Assembly: GCA_963827585.1 (NCBI GenBank)
Contig: CAWHCK010000046.1
Coordinates: forward strand, 558,001 to 622,000
Reading direction: 5' to 3'
Source of the DNA: VAZQ01 sp963827585
Lineage (GTDB): Bacteria > Pseudomonadota > Alphaproteobacteria > Rhizobiales > Xanthobacteraceae
DNA length: 64,000 bases
Numbering within the stretch: the first letter of the stretch is position 1; each line of letters starts with the position of its first letter. A program made the position numbers and the translations under genes. The notes below the pieces were generated by a model. That model saw only the letters and a list, made by a program, of their open reading frames with translations, had not been told where the DNA came from and did not search any database. Positions 26,461 through 35,300 of the stretch are shown piece after piece.

Positions 26461-26955
26461 GTGCGCACTTGCTTCCCTTCCGCCCTGGCCTGCGCCACGG
26501 CCTCGACCGCATCGACGATGGCCTGGTAGCCGGTGCAGCGGCAATAATTGCCGGAGAGATAGAGGCGGATCTGCTCGCGGCTCGGGACGCCGCCGGCGGC
26601 CAGCAATTCCTGCGCGGTGAGCAGCATGCCCGGGCGTGCAATAGCCGCACTGGAGCGCGTTGCGTTCTATGAATGCGCGCTGCAGGTCGGCGATTTCGGG
26701 CGTTTCGGCCACGCCCTCGATGGTGTCGACGCGCGCGCCGTCGCATTGCACGGCCAGCAGCAGACAGCCGCGCACCGCCACGCCGTCGACGCGCACGGTG
26801 CAGGCGCCGCACACGCCGTGCTCGCAGCCGACATGGCTGCCGGTCAATGCAACATCCTCGCGCAGGAAGTCGACCAGCGTCTTGCGCGCGTCGACCCGTT
26901 CGCGCACGTCTTCACCGTTCACGGTGACGGCGATGTCGTGAAAGCGCTCGCTCAT
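26457..26955 (-). pseudogene. CoxS-type [2Fe-2S] small subunit with one frameshift
   Basis: Starts MSERFHDIAVTVNGEDV at 26955. The plant-type cluster cysteines C44, C49, C52 and C64 and the first pair of the second cluster (CGYC, C103 and C106) are in frame. Immediately after CTPG the frame changes: the expected MLLTAQELLAAGG...NYCRCTGYQAIVDAVEA...KQVRT and a TGA overlapping coxL read one base off. Removing one C from the plus-strand CCC at 26629-26631 restores a normal 165-aa subunit. As written, the frame runs straight into coxL and loses the CRC cysteines. Since coxM and coxL are intact, sequence error or a very recent mutation is likely. Confidence 0.88.
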
Positions 26956-27794
26956 GACCGCGCCTGCCCGAGCTGGGATGCGACCCGCCGCAACAGCACG
27001 CCGGCGAGATGCATCTTCACCGCGCCCGGCGCCTGTACGTCATCGGGCGGGTCGAGGTCCGCGGCGAGCGCGTTGACCGCCGCGTCGAGATCGCCGCTCG
27101 CCAGCGCAGCCTCGGCATTGCGGGCGCGCACCGGGGCCGACCCCACGCCGAAATAGGCAAGGCGGAGATCGCCGAGGCGCTGGCCGGCGGCGTGCGCGCA
27201 GGCGGCAAGGCCGACCATCGCGTAGTCGCCGTGCCGGCGGGCGAACTCGGCGAAGCCGACGCGGGTATCGGCGCTCGCGGCCGGCAGGCGGATGGCGGTG
27301 AGCACGTCGCGCGGCGCAAGCGCGGTCTCGAACAGGCCCTTGAAGAAATCATCGACACCGATGGTGCGCGCTCCCTGCGGGCCGGTGACGTCGACCTCGC
27401 CGTCGAGCGCAAGCAGGCACGCCGGCAGCTCGGCAGCCGGATCGGCGAAGGCCAGCGATCCGCCGACCGTGCCGCGGTTGCGGATGGCGGGGTGGCCGAT
27501 ATGCGGGAGGGCGAGCGCAATCAGCGGCGCCTGGCGGGCGAGCTCAGCGGAGCGCTCCGCCTGCGCGTAACGCACCAGCGCCCCGATCTCGATGCAGCCG
27601 TTTTTCGAGGTGATGCCGTCGAGCCCGCCGATGCCGTTGATGTCGACCAGCAGCGCGGGATGGCTCAGGCGCATGTTGAGCGTGGCGATCAGGCTTTGTC
27701 CGCCGGCGAGGAGCCGCGCATCGTCATGTGCCAGCAATTCGACCGCGTGCGCGAGCGAGCGAGCCTTGGCGTAGGCAAACGGTGCCGGCTTCAA
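26952..27794 (-). CDS. CoxM-type FAD subunit
   Basis: A 280-aa FAD-binding medium subunit. Motifs AGGQSLIATLNMRLSHP and IGHPAIRNRGTVGGSLAFADPAAELPA match the two flavin-binding loops of the family. TTG at 27794 is chosen because GGGAGGAT lies 3-8 nt upstream and the protein then starts KPAPFAYAKARS, as in homologues. The stop overlaps the coxS start (ATGA). It passes electrons from the iron-sulfur subunit to an acceptor. First gene of the coxMSL-type unit, 53 nt downstream of the ROK gene. Confidence 0.9.
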   Translation of the reverse strand: MKPAPFAYAKARSLAHAVELLAHDDARLLAGGQSLIATLNMRLSHPALLVDINGIGGLDGITSKNGCIEIGALVRYAQAERSAELARQAPLIALALPHIGHPAIRNRGTVGGSLAFADPAAELPACLLALDGEVDVTGPQGARTIGVDDFFKGLFETALAPRDVLTAIRLPAASADTRVGFAEFARRHGDYAMVGLAACAHAAGQRLGDLRLAYFGVGSAPVRARNAEAALASGDLDAAVNALAADLDPPDDVQAPGAVKMHLAGVLLRRVASQLGQARS

Positions 27795-27847
27795 GCCATC
27801 CTCCCAGCGGCGTTTTTTCGCATTGTCGCCGCTGCGAGCGCGCGCCG

Positions 27848-28924
27848 TCAATCCTTGCCGGCCGCGGTTCGGTTGGTGAAGCGAGCGTTGCCGAGGCCGG
27901 TTCCGATGGTGAGCGCGCCCCAATGCTCCACGTCGGTCATGAACGGCGCCTGGCTCAGCCCCTGAACGACGGCATCGTTGTGCAACAGGATCGCGGTGTC
28001 GTGCTCTCCGATCGTGGGGATTGCCTCGTGCAGGGCGAGCGGCAGGTTGAAGCGGCTGCTCTCCCAGTTACCCGGCAGGTTCTGTGCGCCGCGGTCGATG
28101 GTGCCGTCCTCCTCGATGATGCCCGGACAGCCGATGCCGATGAACGGCGCCAGCCGCAAGCCTTCCTTGTCGGCGCGCGCGATCAGGTCCGCGAGCATTG
28201 CGACGAGCCCTTCGACCGCGTCGTCGCGCGTCGGCTGTTTCTTCTCATCGGCGTGCCGCCAGCACTCGAACTTCCAGACGGAAGCCTTGGAAAGGTCCGG
28301 GGCCTTTTTCAAATTGAGCGCGACCACACCGGCCCGGATGTTGGTGCCGCCGATGTCCACGGCGAGGATGGCATCGTGTGCCTCGAACATCCAGCGCGGC
28401 GCCAGATGCGCCGCGCCGATCAAGCCGGCCTCGTCCGGGTCGTGCCGGATCGGCACCAGATCGATGGGGACCTCGTCGGCTTTGAGGATGACGGACGTGC
28501 GGCCAATGGCGAGTTCGCCCACCCGGCTTCCTCGGAATCCGCCCCCGACGACGATCCGTTCGGTATCGCGCCAGGCCTTGAGCTTGAGGAAGCGACCGAT
28601 AATGAGCGCCAGTTCCTGCGAGAAATCCTCGATCGCGCCTTGCAGGACCCCGGCAGCCTCCGGATCACCCTCCGCGAGCAGGGCGTCGAGCTTCTTTCTG
28701 CTGATATCCTCGCTCGCTTCCTCGCCGAACGGGTCGTCACCCAGCTTGCGCAGGGGCTTGCGCCAATTCTCCAGAATGGCACGAAACGCGCTCTTGCTGG
28801 CGCGGTCGCCGATGAAGCCCTCGTCGTCCTTCAACTCGACATTGTAGCAGTCCACGTCGACGGACGGGAGGCGGGCGGCGCCATGGGCGGCGACGGTCGG
28901 CAAGGTCGTGCTCTGATCAGCCAT
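27848..28924 (-). CDS. ROK/hexokinase-like protein with circularly permuted motif order
   Basis: A 358-aa protein starting MADQSTTLPTVAAHG. ROK motifs are all present but in a rotated order. The usual C-terminal elements VVGGGF (125-130) and EAGLIGAAHLAP (about 165-176) come first. They are followed by the usual N-terminal phosphate loop VDIGGTNIRAG (189-199), GIGCPGII (263-270), the catalytic HNDA (315-318) and GTGLGNARFTN (341-351) near the C-terminus. The ROK zinc motif (CxCGxxGC) is absent. ATPase-fold residues are kept, so it may still be a sugar or acyl kinase. A weak GGGAATGGG precedes ATG 28924. It may be co-transcribed with coxM downstream. Confidence 0.72.
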   Translation of the reverse strand: MADQSTTLPTVAAHGAARLPSVDVDCYNVELKDDEGFIGDRASKSAFRAILENWRKPLRKLGDDPFGEEASEDISRKKLDALLAEGDPEAAGVLQGAIEDFSQELALIIGRFLKLKAWRDTERIVVGGGFRGSRVGELAIGRTSVILKADEVPIDLVPIRHDPDEAGLIGAAHLAPRWMFEAHDAILAVDIGGTNIRAGVVALNLKKAPDLSKASVWKFECWRHADEKKQPTRDDAVEGLVAMLADLIARADKEGLRLAPFIGIGCPGIIEEDGTIDRGAQNLPGNWESSRFNLPLALHEAIPTIGEHDTAILLHNDAVVQGLSQAPFMTDVEHWGALTIGTGLGNARFTNRTAAGKD

Positions 28925-28986
28925 GAACCCATTCCCGTGACAAGCCCATGACAACCGGGAAGGCGCCAGAAAGTTTCATTTGGCGG

Positions 28987-29907
28987 TCAGCTGGCAGGAG
29001 AGGGGGCAGCGATCCGGCGCACGATATCGATCGCCCGCCGCATGAGCGTCATCGAGGCTTCGAGGGTGCGGAAGGCGGCATGCGAGGTGACCGTCACATT
29101 CTGCATGCGTGCGAGCGGATTGTCAGGTTTGAGCGGTTCGGCATGAAACACATCGAGCCCGGCGTGGCGAATGTGACCGCTGTCGAGCGCGGCGAGGAGC
29201 GCGGCCTCCTCCACCAGCGCTCCCCGGGCGGTGTTGACCAGGATGACGCCGGGCTTCGTGCGCGCGAGCCGCTTGGCATCGAGAAGGCCCCGTGTCTCGT
29301 CGTTGAGGGCGAGATGCAGCGAAATCACGTCGGCCCGGGCCAGCAACTCGTCGAGACCGACCAGCGTCACGCCGGCCTCGGGCCGGGGCGAGCGATTCCA
29401 GGCGATCACCTGCATGCCGATGCCGCGCGCGATCCGGGCGACTTCCCGGCCGATGCCGCCAAGCCCGATCAGCCCGAGCGTCTTGCCGTTGAGCTGCACG
29501 CCCTCCAAGGGCTCCCACACGCCGTTGCGCACCGCGCGGTCCATCCGCGCGAGGTCGCGGCAGCAGGTGAATATCAGCGCCATCGTGTGCTCGGCGACCG
29601 CGGTGTCGCCATAGCCCTTGATCGTGTGCACCTCGATGCCGAGTCCCTTGAGGGCGGGCACGTCCATGTAGCTCGATGGGCCGGTGCCGAGAAAAACGAT
29701 ATGTTTGAGCCCGCGGCACTGCGCCATGAGCTCGGTCGGCATGTAGGAGTGATCGTCGAGGCAGATGTCGTAGCCGGCAAGGAGGCGCGGCAGATCGGCC
29801 GATTGAAAGGGGGTGCTGTTGACCGTAATGGGCGGGTCGTCGGGCCGCTGCACGCGGGCAAAGACCGGCGCCAGCTGGTTGTTGCAGTCCACGAAGATCG
29901 ATTTCAT
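28987..29907 (-). CDS. D-2-hydroxyacid dehydrogenase
   Basis: A 306-aa NAD-dependent dehydrogenase starting MKSIFVDCNNQLAPVFARVQ. The cofactor motif is LGLIGLGGIGREVARIARG, with catalytic R in VNTARGALVEE, E in DVFHAEPL and H in TSHAAF. It is the third family member in this catabolic region, besides serA. ATG 29907 gives the family-typical start; the longer open frame upstream is antisense to the divergent SDR gene. It is divergent from that SDR with 70 nt between the start codons. Confidence 0.9.
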   Translation of the reverse strand: MKSIFVDCNNQLAPVFARVQRPDDPPITVNSTPFQSADLPRLLAGYDICLDDHSYMPTELMAQCRGLKHIVFLGTGPSSYMDVPALKGLGIEVHTIKGYGDTAVAEHTMALIFTCCRDLARMDRAVRNGVWEPLEGVQLNGKTLGLIGLGGIGREVARIARGIGMQVIAWNRSPRPEAGVTLVGLDELLARADVISLHLALNDETRGLLDAKRLARTKPGVILVNTARGALVEEAALLAALDSGHIRHAGLDVFHAEPLKPDNPLARMQNVTVTSHAAFRTLEASMTLMRRAIDIVRRIAAPSPAS

Positions 29908-29977
29908 GCTTGTTCCTATTCCCTCTTCATTCGCAGGAATAGTAATACTGCATGACGGATCAGCAGGGAGGATGGAA

Positions 29978-30763
29978 ATGCCGGGCGAGTTCAAGGGCAA
30001 GGTGGTCGTCGTCTCGGGAGGGAGCCGCGGTATCGGCCGCGGCATCGCGCTCGGCTTCGCGCGCGAAGGCGCGCAAACCGTACTGGCCTCGTCATCCGAG
30101 CAAAATCTCTCCGCGGCCGCCAAGGCGGTCGCGGCGGAGGGGCCGGAGCCGCTCACCGTCGCCGGGGACCTGCGCACGCTCGAGGCTTGCGAGCAGTTGT
30201 TCAGGCGCGTCAACGAACGCTTCGGGCGTTGCGATGTGCTCGTCAACAATGTCGGCGCGACCCGTGCGGGCGCGTTCGTCGAATTGCCCGATGCGGCCTG
30301 GCTCGACGGCTACGCACTAAAATTCTTGGGCTGCGTGCGGCTCACCCGGCTGTTCTGGCCGCTGTTGAAGGCGTCGCAAGGCAACGTCGTCAATATCGTC
30401 GGCGGCGCCGCGCGCACTCCCGACCCTGAGTTCTTGATCGGCGCTTCGGTCAATGCGGCGGTGGCCAATTTTTCCAAGGGCCTGTCGAAGCTCGGCAATC
30501 GCGACAATATCAACGTGAACGTGATCCACCCCGGCAATACCGACACCGAGCGACAAGAGCAGCTCCGCCAGCAGCGCGCGGCGGCGTTGGGCAAGACGGT
30601 CGAGGAGCTGCGCACCGAGGCGCTCACCAAGAGCAACATGCGCCGCTTCGGCAAGCCCGAGGACATTGCTGCGCTCGCATTATTCCTGTGTTCCGACCGC
30701 GCCCGTCACGTCCAGGGCACGGCGATCGCGGTCGACGGCGGCGCGACGCCGGGCCACCATTGA
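29978..30763 (+). CDS. SDR-family oxidoreductase with degenerate active site
   Basis: A 261-aa SDR starting MPGEFKGKVVVVSGGSRGIGRGIAL. The cofactor motif is intact and NNVG replaces NNAG, but the catalytic YxxxK is missing: the aligned segment reads LIGASVNAAVANFSK. The C-terminal GTAIAVDGGATPGHH is normal. It may use a different mechanism or be a binding protein. ATG 29978 has GGGAGG with 6 nt spacing; ATG 29972 is too close to it. The divergent hydroxyacid dehydrogenase suggests a shared pathway. Confidence 0.85.
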   Translation: MPGEFKGKVVVVSGGSRGIGRGIALGFAREGAQTVLASSSEQNLSAAAKAVAAEGPEPLTVAGDLRTLEACEQLFRRVNERFGRCDVLVNNVGATRAGAFVELPDAAWLDGYALKFLGCVRLTRLFWPLLKASQGNVVNIVGGAARTPDPEFLIGASVNAAVANFSKGLSKLGNRDNINVNVIHPGNTDTERQEQLRQQRAAALGKTVEELRTEALTKSNMRRFGKPEDIAALALFLCSDRARHVQGTAIAVDGGATPGHH

Positions 30764-30933
30764 TCAACTTCACATTTTCGAATGACGGCTGGGAGGAACT
30801 TGTGCGCGCCCAGGGAGGCTGATCTCATAGGAACATACCCCCCGGGGACCGCAGGGAATACGTACGGCTCGCGGAGGGTTGTTCATTCGATCGCCGCGCG
30901 TCTTGCCGGCGACGTGATTTCGGGAGGATGACC

Positions 30934-31557
30934 ATGAACCAGACGACACGGCGCGCATTCGCCGCCGCCGGTTTTGCACTGCTGCTTGCCACATCCGCAA
31001 GTTTTGCTCAGCAGCCGCCGCCGGTTCGCGTGCGCGGCACGGTCGAGGCCGTCGATGGGCCGATGCTGACGATCAAGTCGCGCGACGGCCAGACCACATA
31101 CAAAGTCAAGCTGACCGACAATGCCGCGGTGCGCGGCATCGTCAAGGCGCCGCTGTCCGAAATCAAGAGCAACTCGTATATCGGCGTCACCGGCATGCCG
31201 CAGGCCGACGGCAGCCAGAAGGCGGTGGAAATCCATATCTTCCCCGAGCCGATGCGCGGCACGGGCGAAGGCCACCGGCCATGGGACTTGCTGCCGAGCA
31301 GCACGATGACCAACGCCACCGTGGCGCAGATGGTCAAAGGCGTGCAGGGCGATGAGATCACGCTCAAGTACAAGGAGGGGGAAAAGAAGATCGTCGTCGT
31401 GCCCGAGACGGTAATCGTGACCTACGTTCCCGGGGACAGAAGCGAGCTCAAGCCCGGCGCCAAGATCTTCATCGGCGGCGCCGCCAAGAAGGACGACGGC
31501 ACGCTGGAAGCCGCCTCCGTCTCGGTTGGCCGCGACGGCCTCACGCCGCCGATGTGA
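30934..31557 (+). CDS. Secreted uncharacterised protein, tandem paralogue 1
   Basis: A 207-aa exported protein with a signal peptide (MNQTTRRAFAAAGFALLLATSASFAQ) and two similar beta-rich halves. The first reads RVRGTVEAVDGPMLTIKSRDGQ with KVKLTDNAAV; the second reads EITLKYKEGEKKIVVVPETV. This is the pattern of DUF5666-like OB-fold metal-tolerance or cell-envelope proteins. Mid-sequence motif MRGTGEGHRPWD and TMTNATVA are shared with the next gene. ATG 30934 has GGGAGG 6 nt upstream. Function unknown. Confidence 0.8.
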   Translation: MNQTTRRAFAAAGFALLLATSASFAQQPPPVRVRGTVEAVDGPMLTIKSRDGQTTYKVKLTDNAAVRGIVKAPLSEIKSNSYIGVTGMPQADGSQKAVEIHIFPEPMRGTGEGHRPWDLLPSSTMTNATVAQMVKGVQGDEITLKYKEGEKKIVVVPETVIVTYVPGDRSELKPGAKIFIGGAAKKDDGTLEAASVSVGRDGLTPPM

Positions 31558-31652
31558 TCATCGAGATCGAGCCCTCCCGGATGGGAGACGCGCCGGGACG
31601 GACGTTCGAGACCTCAGGGGTCGAGGCGACAGTTCTCTTGTCTTCATCTTCG

Positions 31653-31691
31653 CGCGTGCCGACCCTGTCGGAGCGGCACGCGGCCTTTTTT
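31653..31691 (+). terminator. Terminator/attenuator between tandem paralogues
   Basis: A 9-bp stem CGCGTGCCG/CGGCACGCG (31653-31661 with 31674-31682) is followed by GCC and six T's. It ends 12 nt before the start codon of the second paralogue and adjoins that gene's GGAG ribosome site, so readthrough would be needed to express gene 2 from the first promoter. Confidence 0.75.
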
Positions 31692-31702
31692 GGAGAACCA
31701 CC

Positions 31703-32314
31703 ATGAGCAGGATGACACGACTTGTGCTGGCCTACGTGACGCTCGTCGCGGCGCTTGCGATCTCGTCGGCTTTTGCACAGCAGCAACAGACGGTGCGCAT
31801 CCGCGGACCGATCGAGGCGGTTGACGGCCCGACGCTCACCGTAAAGGCCGGCGAGGCGGGCGATGTGAAGGTGAAGCTCACGGACAATGCAGCGGTGTAC
31901 GGGGTGATCAAGGGGAGCCTGGCCGACGTCAAGCCCGGCGCCTATATCGGCGTCGGCGCAACGCCCCAGGCCGACGGCAGCCAGCGCGCCATTCAGGTCA
32001 TGATCTTCGCCGAGCAGCAGCGCGGCACCGGCGAAGGTCATCGGCCGTGGGATCGGCCGAACAGCACCATGACCAATGCGACGGTGGACACCACGGTGGC
32101 CGGCGTCGACGGCCAGGTGATCATGGTCAAGTACAAGGACGGCGAGAAGAAGATCATCGTCGGCCCCGACGCCGTGATCCGCGCCTATGTCGTCGGCGGC
32201 AGGGACGAGCTCAAGCCAGGCGCCCATATCAATATCGTCGCTGCTACGAAGAAGCCCGACGGGACGTTCGAAGCCGCGCGGGTCAATGTCGGCCGCGACG
32301 GAATCGTGCCGTAG
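31703..32314 (+). CDS. Secreted uncharacterised protein, tandem paralogue 2
   Basis: A 203-aa exported protein, clearly a duplicate of the preceding gene: VRIRGPIEAVDGPTLTVKAG, KLTDNAAVYGVIKG, PQADGSQRAIQVMIFAEQQ, GTGEGHRPWD, MTNATVD and GEKKIIVGPDAVI all align. The signal peptide is MSRMTRLVLAYVTLVAALAISSAFAQ. GGAG lies 10 nt before ATG 31703. The paralogues differ most in their leaders and C-termini (GRDGIVP here). It is convergent with dnaE2, 4 nt away. Confidence 0.8.
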   Translation: MSRMTRLVLAYVTLVAALAISSAFAQQQQTVRIRGPIEAVDGPTLTVKAGEAGDVKVKLTDNAAVYGVIKGSLADVKPGAYIGVGATPQADGSQRAIQVMIFAEQQRGTGEGHRPWDRPNSTMTNATVDTTVAGVDGQVIMVKYKDGEKKIIVGPDAVIRAYVVGGRDELKPGAHINIVAATKKPDGTFEAARVNVGRDGIVP

Positions 32315-32318
32315 GGGG

Positions 32319-35300
32319 TCAGCGACGCACGATTTTGGTGCCGCCGCGCCGGGAGGGCGCGTGCGCGGAGCCGCGCGCCGGAACATCGAGGTCGCTCGCC
32401 AGCAAGTCCGGAAGCTGCGCGGGCGCGGCAATGCGCGGCGGATTGCGGCGGCCGCGGGCGCGACTGTCGATGTCCTCGTCGTGCGGGCGCTTGACCGCGT
32501 CGGCACGCGCGAGCGACTCGATCGGAGGCGCATCCTCCGTCAGGCGCGCAAGCAGCGAGGTGAGATCGTCGAGCCTGCCGGCGACCACATGTATGACGCC
32601 CGATTCCTGCTGCACCTCCCCGCTCACGGCGACGTAGCGCGCGCCCAGGATGATGGGACGAAAGCGTTCGAACGTCCTCGACCAGACGATGATGTTGGCG
32701 ATGGCGGTCTCGTCCTCGATTGTCATGAAGATGACGCCATTGGCCGAGCCCGGCCGCTGGCGAATGGTGACGAGACCGGAGACGGCGACGCGTGTGCCCG
32801 ACTTGCGCGCGCGCAGCTCCTCGTTGCGGATGATGCCGCGCCGGGTGAGGTCGGCGCGCAGAAATGATGCCGGGTGCGGGCGCAGCGACAGTTCGAGGAA
32901 GCGGTAGTCGTTCACGACCTCTTCGCCCAGCGGCATAGGGGGGAGTTGCACCTCGGGCTCGCACGGGACAGGAACCGGCGCGGGCGCTTGTGGCGTAGCA
33001 GCTGTCCCGCTTGCGCGCAGCATGTCTCCGCGAAACAACGGCAGATCATCGTCGGTGGCGCCGACGCGGCCGAGCGCTTTCGCCGCCCATAGCGCCTGCC
33101 GCCGCGTGAGACCGAGCGAGCCGAAGACATCGGCGTCGGCGAGCCGTTCGATGAGGCGCGGTGAGAGCCCGGTGCGCAGCCAAAGGTCGCGCACTGAGGT
33201 ATAGGGTCGCGCGCCGGCAGGCTCGTTTTCTCCGTTCCGGCGTCGCTTGGCGACGATCAGCTTGGCGACGATCAGCTTGGCGTCGGCCTCGCTCAATCCC
33301 TTGATCTTGCGAAAACCCAGCCGCAGCGCGTGGGTCGAGTAGATGTCGCCCGCCATGGCGCGATGGAGCGCATGCACGCGTCCGGCGGCGCGCGGGCCGG
33401 GTTCGAGCGTGGCGTCCCAGTCGGAATGGTTGATATCGACCGGGCGCACCTCGACGCCGTGCTCGCGCAGGTCGCGCACGATCTGGGCCGGCGCGTAGAA
33501 GCCCATGGGCTGCGCGTTGAGCAGCGCAGCCGCGAACACGTCGGGATAGCGGCATTTGAGCCAAGCCGAGGCGTAAACCAGGAGCGCGAAGCTCGCGGCG
33601 TGGCTTTCCGGGAAGCCGTATTCGCCGAAGCCCTCGATCTGGCTGAAGCAACGCTCGGCGAAATCGCGCGGATAGTTTCTCGCGACCATTCCTTCGATCA
33701 TCTTGGTCTTGAACGTGCCGATGGTGCCGGTGCGCTTGAAGGTCGCCATGGCGCGGCGCAGCTTGTCGGCTTCCCCCGGCGTGAAGCCGCCGGCGACGAT
33801 GGCGATCTTCATCGCCTGTTCCTGGAACAGGGGGACGCCGAGCGTCTTGTCGAGGACGGCTTCGAGCTCCTTCGAGGGATAGGACACCGGCTCGATTCCC
33901 TGCCGCCGGCGCAGATAAGGATGCACCATGTCGCCCTGGATCGGGCCCGGCCGCACGATCGCGACCTCGATGACGAGATCGTAGAAATTCTGCGGCTTGA
34001 GACGCGGCAGCATCGACATCTGCGCGCGGCTCTCGACCTGAAACACGCCGAGCGAGTCGGCGCGTTGCAGCATGCGATAGACGGCAGCATCTTCCTTCGG
34101 AATTGCCGAGAGCGCGAAGAAACCCGTTCCGTGCTCTTGCTCCGGCCGCAGTGCACGGAACGAACGGTCGTAGTGCTTCTCGATGAGCTCGAAGGCCTTG
34201 CGCAGGCACGTGAGCATGCCGAGCCCGAGCACGTCGACCTTGAGGATGCCGAGCGCGTCGAGATCGTCCTTGTCCCATTCGACGAAAGTGCGCTCCTTCA
34301 TCGCGCCGTTGCCGATCGGCACCACTTCGTCGAGCCGGCTGCGGGTGATGACGAAGCCCCCGACATGCTGGGAGAGATGGCGCGGGAAGGATTGGATCTC
34401 CATGGCGAGCGCACGCATTTTCTGCATGCGCGGGCTGTTCGCGTCGATGCCGGCGCGCACGAGCTCATCCGTCCGTACGCCCCCGCCGCCCATGCCCCAG
34501 ATCGAGGACGAGAGCGCGCCGATCGTGTCTTCCGACAGCCCGAAGACTTTGCCGACCTCGCGGATGGCGGAGCGGCCGCGATAGGAGATGACGGTCGCGG
34601 CGATACCGGTATGGTCGCGTCCGTAATGCTCGTAGATGTGCTGAATCACCTCCTCGCGCCGCTCGTGCTCGAAATCGACGTCGATGTCGGGCGGCTCGCC
34701 GCGGTCCGAGGAGATGAAGCGTTCGAACAGGAGGCGGCCGTCGCGTGGGTCGACGTCGGTGATGCGCAGGCAGTAACAGACCGCCGAGTTGGCCGCCGAG
34801 CCGCGGCCCTGGCAAAGGATGTTCTGGCTGCGGGCGTAACCGACGATGTAATGGACGGTGAGAAAGTAAGGCGCGTACTTGAGCTCCGCGATCAGCGCCA
34901 GCTCATGATCGAGCGACCGGCGGACGCTGTCCGGAATGCCCTCGGGGTAGCGCGCCGCGGCACCTTCCCATGCCAGATGGACGAGCGCGTCCTGTGGCGT
35001 CGCGAAACCCGCGCGCATTTCCTCCGGATATTCGTAGCGCAGCTCGTCGAGCGAGAAGGTCAGCTCCCGGTCGAGCGCCGCTGTTTCTTCGATCGCCTCC
35101 GGCGCCTCGTGAAAAAGACGCGCCATCTCGGCGGGGGCTTTCAGATAGCGCTCGGCATTGACCGCCAGCCGGCGGCCGGCGGTATCGATCGTCAGGTGCT
35201 CGCGGATGCAGGTGAGCACGTCCTGCAATTCCCGCCGGTCGGGATGGTGATAGAACACGTCGTTGACGGCGATGAGCGGCAGCTCGACTTGGCGTGCGAG

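Noticed and set aside
24247..26529. 760-codon plus-strand ORF
   Set aside because: Antisense to the coxL-type gene; no recognisable motif.
24064..26955. Natural CoxS-CoxL fusion protein of 963 aa
   Set aside because: The junction destroys the second [2Fe-2S] cluster and reads nonsense between CTPG and the coxL start; the proper CoxS C-terminus exists one frame away with a stop overlapping coxL.
30780..30930. EcfG-type (GGAAC...CGTT) promoter upstream of the secreted paralogues
   Set aside because: GGAAC words are present but no CGTT lies at the required distance.
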